Below, piece after piece: positions 59,570 to 64,000 of a stretch of 64,000 nt of DNA. Positions within the stretch are counted from its first letter, which is position 1. Every line of letters begins with the position of its first letter. Under the pieces are notes generated by a model. The model was not told the DNA's origin and made no database searches. It saw only the letters and a list, made by a program, of their open reading frames with translations. Location: positions 379,900-443,899 of the forward strand of contig NZ_LMNF01000001.1 in the NCBI RefSeq assembly GCF_001422485.1, in the 5' to 3' direction. This stretch comes from Agreia sp. Leaf283. GTDB taxonomy: Bacteria; Actinomycetota; Actinomycetes; Actinomycetales; Microbacteriaceae. Both the position numbers and the translations under genes were made by a program.

Positions 59570-60370
59570 TCAGGGGACGGGTGCCAGCTGGCCCAGCCTT
59601 CCGGCCAGGATCCCGGGCAGTTGCGCGATCACCTCGTTCGCCTGCAGCGACGCGCCGGCGAGGTTCGCGTGCGTGCCGTCGTCCGACATGCCCGCCTGCC
59701 AGCCGCCGCCCGCGTCCGCGACCGGCGTGTAGACATCCAGAATCGCGATGCCGTCGGCACGAGCCGCCCCGGCCAGCAGCCGGTTGAGCTCGATGACCTC
59801 GGCACCGACTTCGGCCGACGGCGGCACGAGCACAGCGATCGGCGTCGACCCGCGCTCGCGTACACCCGCCCACAGGCTCTGGATGTCGGCCGCCGCCTGG
59901 GCAGGCGAGCGACCGGCGCGCAGGTCGTTGGTTCCGGCCTGCACGAGCACGTAGCCGTTCTGCGCGGCGGCGGTGGCCTCATCGAGACCGGATGCGATGG
60001 TCGCAGCGACCGCTCCGGGCTGTGACGCGAACGCGCCCAGCGACGCACCCTCGACGGCATTCGCCACGACCGTCTGCCTCCACCATGATTCGGCGAAGTA
60101 CGCGTGCGAATCGCTGAGCACCGAGACGGGAACTGTCGGGGTCGGCGCCGCGGGCGCAGCGACCTCCTCGGTGACCGGAATGTGCCGAACGGAACCCTCG
60201 ACCAACTCCCGCTGAGGTTCGCCGCCCATCATCAGCGCGAACGACGACGCAGCCGCGACGACGACAATCGCCGCGGCCACCACGGCGAGACGACGTGCCG
60301 GTTTCTCGGCCGGCCGGAAGGTGGCTCGGCGCGCGGACGAGCCATCCCGTCCGCGAGCGCCGGATCGCAT
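59570..60370 (-). CDS. Membrane-anchored SGNH/GDSL hydrolase
   Basis: 266 aa from the ATG at 60370 (a GTG at 60376 is also in frame). A basic cytoplasmic start and a helix (LAVVAAAIVVVAAASSFAL) anchor it. The extracellular domain has SVLSDSHAYF (Ser), VLVQAGTNDLRAG (Gly/Asn-Asp) and SDDGTHANLAG (Asp-x-x-His), so the catalytic blocks look complete, unlike the related protein at 11723-12499. Such proteins deacetylate surface glycans or lipids. The endonuclease-fold gene upstream ends 24 bases before it. Confidence 0.85.
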   Translation of the reverse strand: MRSGARGRDGSSARRATFRPAEKPARRLAVVAAAIVVVAAASSFALMMGGEPQRELVEGSVRHIPVTEEVAAPAAPTPTVPVSVLSDSHAYFAESWWRQTVVANAVEGASLGAFASQPGAVAATIASGLDEATAAAQNGYVLVQAGTNDLRAGRSPAQAAADIQSLWAGVRERGSTPIAVLVPPSAEVGAEVIELNRLLAGAARADGIAILDVYTPVADAGGGWQAGMSDDGTHANLAGASLQANEVIAQLPGILAGRLGQLAPVP

Positions 60371-60394
60371 GCCCACGTCGACGGAGCCGGACGA

Positions 60395-61084
60395 TTAGTC
60401 GCCGACGACCCCGGCCATGTCGTACTCGGCCTTCACCAGAATGGGCAGGTGGTCGGAGTCGCCCTGCGGAAGCGTCTTGACCTCGTCGATGCGGAACCCG
60501 TTCGAGGTCACGAAGTCGAAGTGGCCGCGCACCCACTTGTAGCGCAGGTAGGTCACGCTGTCACTCAGCGAGAGCTCGTAACCCGAATCCTTGATACCGG
60601 CGCGCAGCTTGTTCTGGAACAGCGGGTAGTTGAAGTCGCCCACCATGAGAATGGGAATGTCGACGCCGATACGCTGCAGCTCTTCGTGGGCGGCAGTGAT
60701 CTGGGTTCGACGCAGAGAATTGGATGCCGTGAGCGGCGCGGCGTGGAACGACGCGGCGACGAAGGAGCGGTCGGTCTCGTGATCATGCAACCGGGCACCG
60801 AGCAGGCGCTGGGTGCCGGGAGACATGACCCTGTCGTGCATGGACTTCTTGAGGGTGAAGGTGGTGCTGTCCTCGACGGAGAAGCGCTCGGCCCGATAGT
60901 AGAGCGCGAGGCCGAGCCGGTTCTCCGTGGTGGCGTGCGACATGGTGAGGTGCCCCATCGTCGACGGAAGCGAGGCGGTGTCGGCCTCCTGCACACAGAA
61001 GATGTCGGCATCGAAGTCATCGGTGAGGGCTGCGAGTTCGCCGCTGGCACTGTTGTTCCGAAGGTTGTAACTCAAAACGCGCAT
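60395..61084 (-). CDS. Endonuclease/exonuclease/phosphatase family protein
   Basis: 229 aa from the ATG at 61084. Motifs in order: VLSYNLRNN, IFCVQEADT (Glu), a SFH segment, ILMVGDFNYP (Asp/Asn), HFDFVTSN and GDSDHLPIL (Asp-His). There is no signal peptide. It is distinct from the 47194 protein and shorter. The substrate cannot be assigned within this phosphodiesterase superfamily. Confidence 0.9.
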   Translation of the reverse strand: MRVLSYNLRNNSASGELAALTDDFDADIFCVQEADTASLPSTMGHLTMSHATTENRLGLALYYRAERFSVEDSTTFTLKKSMHDRVMSPGTQRLLGARLHDHETDRSFVAASFHAAPLTASNSLRRTQITAAHEELQRIGVDIPILMVGDFNYPLFQNKLRAGIKDSGYELSLSDSVTYLRYKWVRGHFDFVTSNGFRIDEVKTLPQGDSDHLPILVKAEYDMAGVVGD

Positions 61085-61243
61085 TCCGGGTGGTCCTCTC
61101 GCAGGTCTGCTAGACGACAGACTATTCGTGACCGGCTGGGATTTGGATCGGTTGCGGCTGTGCCTTTTATTGTTTACGTCCTCTTAATGCGCCCGTTCGC
61201 TGGACGGGGCGCGAGGAATACACGCTCGCGTTCATGCGTTCAC

Positions 61244-62260
61244 ATGAACATGAAGAAAATCGGGTTCCTCTCCTTCGGTCACTGGAAGCCGATCCCCGGA
61301 TCGCTGACGCGAACCGCAGCAGACGCGCACCTGCAGATGATCGAGCTGGCGGTGGCCGCCGAGGAGATCGGCGTCGACGGCGCGTACATGCGCGTGCACC
61401 ACTTCGCCCGACAGTTCGCGTCGCCGTTTCCGCTGCTCTCGGCCATGGCCGCCCGCACCTCGAAGATCGAGCTCGGCACCGGCGTGATCGACATGCGTTA
61501 CGAGAACCCGCTCTACATGGCCGAAGAGGCCGCGACCGCCGACCTCATCTCGGGCGGCAGACTGCAGCTCGGCGTGAGCCGTGGATCACCCGAGACCGCG
61601 CTCCGCGGCTCCGAGTCGTTCGGCTTCGTTCCGCAAGACGGCACGACGGATGCCGACCTCGCCCGGGCGCACACCGAACTGTTCCGCGCGGCCATCACCG
61701 ATGCCGGCGTGGCCATGAGCAACCCGCAGATGACGGGCGTGAGCCAGCCCCTCGGCATCCTGCCCCAGTCGCCGGGTCTGGCCGACCGCATCTGGTGGGG
61801 ATCGGGCACACGGGCGACCGCCGTGTCGACGGCCGAGCAGGGCATGAACCTGATGAGCTCGACCCTTCTCTCGGAGGACACCGGCGTGCCGTTCGGCGAC
61901 CTCCAGGCCGAGCAGATCGCGCTGTACCGCGCCGCATGGAAGGACGCCGGCTGGGAACGCGAGCCGCGCGTGTCGGTGAGCCGCAGCATCCTGCCGATCA
62001 CCACCGATCAGGACCGCGCCTACTTCGGCGACATGAGCCGCGACCGCGAAGACCAGGTGGGCTACCTCGACAACGGGATCGCCCGCTTCGGCAAGAGCTA
62101 CGTGGGCGAGCCCGACGCCATCGTCAAGGAATTGCTCGACGACGCGGCCGTGCGCGACGCCGACACCGTGCTGGTCACGATTCCGAACCAGCTGGGGGTC
62201 GACTACAACGCCCACCTGCTCGAGACGATCGTGAAGCACATCCTGCCCGAACTGGGCTAG
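61244..62260 (+). CDS. LLM class flavin-dependent oxidoreductase
   Basis: 338 aa from the ATG at 61244 (a second ATG, 61250, is two codons on). It has the luciferase-like monooxygenase pattern: KKIGFLSFGHW at the N terminus, ELAVAAEEIGVDGAYMRVHH, LGTGVIDMRYENPLYMAEEA and LQLGVSRGSPETAL around the flavin and barrel core. These enzymes use FMN or F420 for oxidations; the substrate is unknown. The frame is open far upstream, but that part overlaps the opposite-strand genes and is not coding. Confidence 0.93.
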   Translation: MNMKKIGFLSFGHWKPIPGSLTRTAADAHLQMIELAVAAEEIGVDGAYMRVHHFARQFASPFPLLSAMAARTSKIELGTGVIDMRYENPLYMAEEAATADLISGGRLQLGVSRGSPETALRGSESFGFVPQDGTTDADLARAHTELFRAAITDAGVAMSNPQMTGVSQPLGILPQSPGLADRIWWGSGTRATAVSTAEQGMNLMSSTLLSEDTGVPFGDLQAEQIALYRAAWKDAGWEREPRVSVSRSILPITTDQDRAYFGDMSRDREDQVGYLDNGIARFGKSYVGEPDAIVKELLDDAAVRDADTVLVTIPNQLGVDYNAHLLETIVKHILPELG

Positions 62261-62268
62261 CCGAAGGG

Positions 62269-62329
62269 TTCGAGTGGCGCCGTGATGCCCATCCGCTGAG
62301 GCGGGATGGGCACGAAGACGCCACTCGAA
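62269..62329. terminator. Nested palindrome between convergent genes
   Basis: TTCGAGTGGCG at 62269-62279 pairs with CGCCACTCGAA at 62319-62329, and inside it TGCCCATCC pairs with GGATGGGCA around a GCTGAGGCG loop. It probably ends transcription from both the LLM gene (stop 62260) and the DHFR-like gene (stop 62351). Confidence 0.65.
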
Positions 62330-62350
62330 ACCCCCGTTTCCGGATGCGCG

Positions 62351-62911
62351 TCAGTGGCGCACCGCGTAGCGCAGGTAGGCGACTCCCGACTCGAATGATC
62401 GGGACTCGAGAAGCTCGAGGTCGCGCCGCTGCTCGTCTCGGGCGAAGAACGGCAGCCCTCCCCCGACGAGCACGGGGAACACCCTCAGGTAGTACTCGTC
62501 GATGAGTCCGAGCCTGGCCGCTTCGGCGGCGAGGGTGGCGCCGCCGATGGCGATGTCGCCCTCATCCGGCCCTGATCGCAGGCGCTCGATCTCGTCGGCC
62601 AGGCCACCGGACGCGAGGCGGGCTTTGCCCTGGACGCTCGACAGGGTCGTAGAGAACACGACCTTCGGCAGGGCGTTCCAGCGCGTGACCCACTCGCGGC
62701 GCGGCGCGGGGAGCGTGTCGATGTCGACGGTATCCCAGTAGAGCATCGCCTCGTAGAGGCGTCGGCCCAGGAGATGCACTCCGACATCGCTGATCTCGCG
62801 GAGGGCGATGTCGAAGACCTCGTCGCTCAGGCCGGGCCAGGAGAAGTCCCCGTCGGGCCCCTCGACGAAACCGTCGAGCGACACGCTCATCGAATAGGTC
62901 ACTCGGCGCAC
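62351..62911 (-). CDS. Dihydrofolate reductase family protein (RibD C-terminal type)
   Basis: 186 aa from a GTG at 62911 with GGGAGG four bases upstream. VTYSMSVSLDGFVEGPDGDF at the N terminus, LLGRRLYEAMLYWDTVD, and DIAIGGATLAAEAARLGLID with YYLRVFPVLVGGGLPFF are family landmarks. Members reduce a pterin or deaminated pyrimidine with NADPH, or have unknown substrates. It is cytosolic, with no link to the surface genes visible. Confidence 0.93.
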   Translation of the reverse strand: MRRVTYSMSVSLDGFVEGPDGDFSWPGLSDEVFDIALREISDVGVHLLGRRLYEAMLYWDTVDIDTLPAPRREWVTRWNALPKVVFSTTLSSVQGKARLASGGLADEIERLRSGPDEGDIAIGGATLAAEAARLGLIDEYYLRVFPVLVGGGLPFFARDEQRRDLELLESRSFESGVAYLRYAVRH

Positions 62912-62978
62912 GATGCCTCCCGCTCATCCACTCCGCACGGCAGTGACCTGATGCTACGCCGCCGACCGCAGGCAGAGA

Positions 62979-63038
62979 AGTGCCCACTGCGGACTGGAGG
63001 GACCGGTGCACCGGTACCTCTCGTCCGCAGTGGGCACT
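62979..63038 (-). terminator. Nested palindrome after the LASTG surface protein
   Basis: AGTGCCCACTGCGGAC at 62979-62994 and GTCCGCAGTGGGCACT at 63023-63038 are a perfect 16-base inverted repeat. A second perfect palindrome, ACCGGTGCACCGGT (63002-63015), lies in the loop. It starts 12 bases beyond the stop of the minus-strand gene at 63051 and probably terminates it. Confidence 0.75.
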
Positions 63039-63050
63039 GCTGGTGGTGAA

Positions 63051-64000
63051 CTACTCAGCCGAGCGGCGTCGCAGCATGAAGACCGCGGCACCGGCGAGCA
63101 GCAGACCGCCCGCGATCGAGATGGGCAGCACGGGTGCGAAGCCCGTCGAGGCCAGCGTCTTGCCACCCGTGGCTGCGGTTCCGGCGGGAACAGCAGGGTT
63201 CACCGGAACGACCGGTGCGGCGGCGACCGAGAAGCGCACGACGTTGCTCTGCCCGGAGACCGACGCATCGGACTCGTCGGTGGCATCCCGGGCTGCGATG
63301 GCGAAGGTGACGTAGTCACCGATCGCCAGCGGGGTCTGAGCGGCGAACTCGCCGTTCTCGTCGACCGTCGCTTCGAAGATCAGAACGCCATCCTCGTCGA
63401 CAGTGGGCACCGTCACGGGCACCGCCAGGGCAGCAGGTCCGGCGTCCTCGGCGGCCGCGTCGAAGACGGCGGCCTCGACGACGAACAGCGCGATCTGGTC
63501 ACCGGGGGTGCCGGTTCCCGTGATCGTCGTCGGCGATCCGATGAGCACCTGTCCCTCCGTGGGCGACGTGATCACGGGGGTGTCGGCGATGCAGTTGAGC
63601 GTGATGTCCGCCTCGGCGAGAACGCGGTAGTCGCCCTCTTCGTCGACCGAGCCGACCTCGACGTGCGTCGGGGTGTCCTCGTCGAGAGTGGTCGATCGCT
63701 GGCGCACCTCGCCCGGGTCGAGCTGGCCACCCTCGAGCGACACGTCGCCGACGGTGAAGTAGTACTCGGTCACAGTGTCGCCGTCCGAGTTGTCGGCTGT
63801 CAGCAGCACACCGAGACCGGGTTCCTCGGTTCCGCCGGTGTCGAACAGACAGGATGCCTCAATGCTGCCGGTCACGTCGGGGCTGTAGTTGCCCACGCAG
63901 TCGACCGACGCGAGGTTGCCTCCGAAGAAGCCTCCGTTGCCTCGTACCTGCACGGTGGTGTTCTCGTCTTCGGGAAGCTCGAGCACCGTGCGCTGGGACT
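63051..64000 (-). CDS. LASTG-anchored surface protein (5' part outside window)
   Basis: At least 316 codons; the frame stays open through the right edge, so the N terminus and signal peptide are missing. The visible part has beta-rich segments with paired cysteines. An Ig-like domain starts near VITSPTEGQVLIGSPTTI, with GTGTPGDQI typical of bacterial Ig-like repeats. A Pro/Val linker, GKTLASTG, a helix and RRRSAE complete a sortase E-type anchor. Function unknown. Confidence 0.85.
   Translation of the reverse strand, partial: SQRTVLELPEDENTTVQVRGNGGFFGGNLASVDCVGNYSPDVTGSIEASCLFDTGGTEEPGLGVLLTADNSDGDTVTEYYFTVGDVSLEGGQLDPGEVRQRSTTLDEDTPTHVEVGSVDEEGDYRVLAEADITLNCIADTPVITSPTEGQVLIGSPTTITGTGTPGDQIALFVVEAAVFDAAAEDAGPAALAVPVTVPTVDEDGVLIFEATVDENGEFAAQTPLAIGDYVTFAIAARDATDESDASVSGQSNVVRFSVAAAPVVPVNPAVPAGTAATGGKTLASTGFAPVLPISIAGGLLLAGAAVFMLRRRSAE

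Overview
The window is high-GC actinobacterial DNA. It has GGAG/GGGGGA-type ribosome binding sites, frequent GTG and TTG starts, short stop/start overlaps inside operons, LAxTG wall-anchor signals and 'choice-of-anchor' surface proteins. Gene content and intergenic palindromes fit the Microbacteriaceae; this is an inference, since no rRNA or marker gene is present. About 47 protein genes are supported, almost all for making, exporting, decorating or displaying the cell envelope. No tRNA, rRNA, CRISPR array, integrase or complete insertion sequence was seen.

Layout. (1) 46-9135, minus strand: a complete Wzy-type exopolysaccharide operon (tyrosine autokinase/chain-length protein, low-molecular-weight tyrosine phosphatase, initiating phospho-sugar transferase, polymerase, two glycosyltransferases, flippase). 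(2) 9365-15324: two acyltransferase-3 proteins, a CPBP membrane protease, a substituted SGNH-like protein, three very small proteins and a broken lipoprotein gene. Regions 1 and 2 have visibly lower GC than the rest (31/60 in the line at 5401 against 44/60 in the line at 17461), which suggests an acquired block ending near 15.3-15.6 kb, where a triple 30-bp repeat lies. (3) 15841-33171: a second exopolysaccharide set around an initiating transferase, a DUF1972-type glycosyltransferase and a CDP-alcohol phosphatidyltransferase, bracketed by two paralogous TIR-like (DUF1863/ThsB-like) proteins. It continues with an acyltransferase-SGNH fusion, a beta-helix protein, a GT2 enzyme, a flippase, a GT4 enzyme, a Wzz/kinase-like protein with a degenerate Walker A, a polymerase and a last glycosyltransferase. 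(4) 33179-45179: very large secreted proteins (1810-aa PKD/LamG protein; 1534-aa lamin-tail/metallophosphoesterase protein) with a TagD-like cytidylyltransferase between them. (5) 45.2-48.7 kb: small proteins, an SRPBCC protein, a nuclease/phosphatase-fold protein and a membrane protein. (6) 48696-54999: a SipW-type signal peptidase with a SipW-type substrate, a choice-of-anchor G protein and LAxTG-anchored proteins, resembling a matrix-fibre module. (7) 55.1-64 kb: a LuxR-type regulator, SGNH hydrolases, SseB-like, LLM oxidoreductase and DHFR-like proteins, and the 3' part of another LAxTG surface protein.

How it may fit together. Two polysaccharide machines supply glycans, acyltransferases and SGNH proteins would modify them, and the large surface proteins would bind or display them. 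A short dyad of the form CCCC-AATC-GGGG or CCCA-N-TGGG sits upstream of several envelope genes and of the LuxR gene. In at least three cases it lies a similar distance before a TAG-containing -10-like element, so it may mark a shared envelope regulon (inference). Several proteins look like catalytically altered relatives of known enzymes: the TIR-like pair, the second Wzz/kinase and one SGNH protein.
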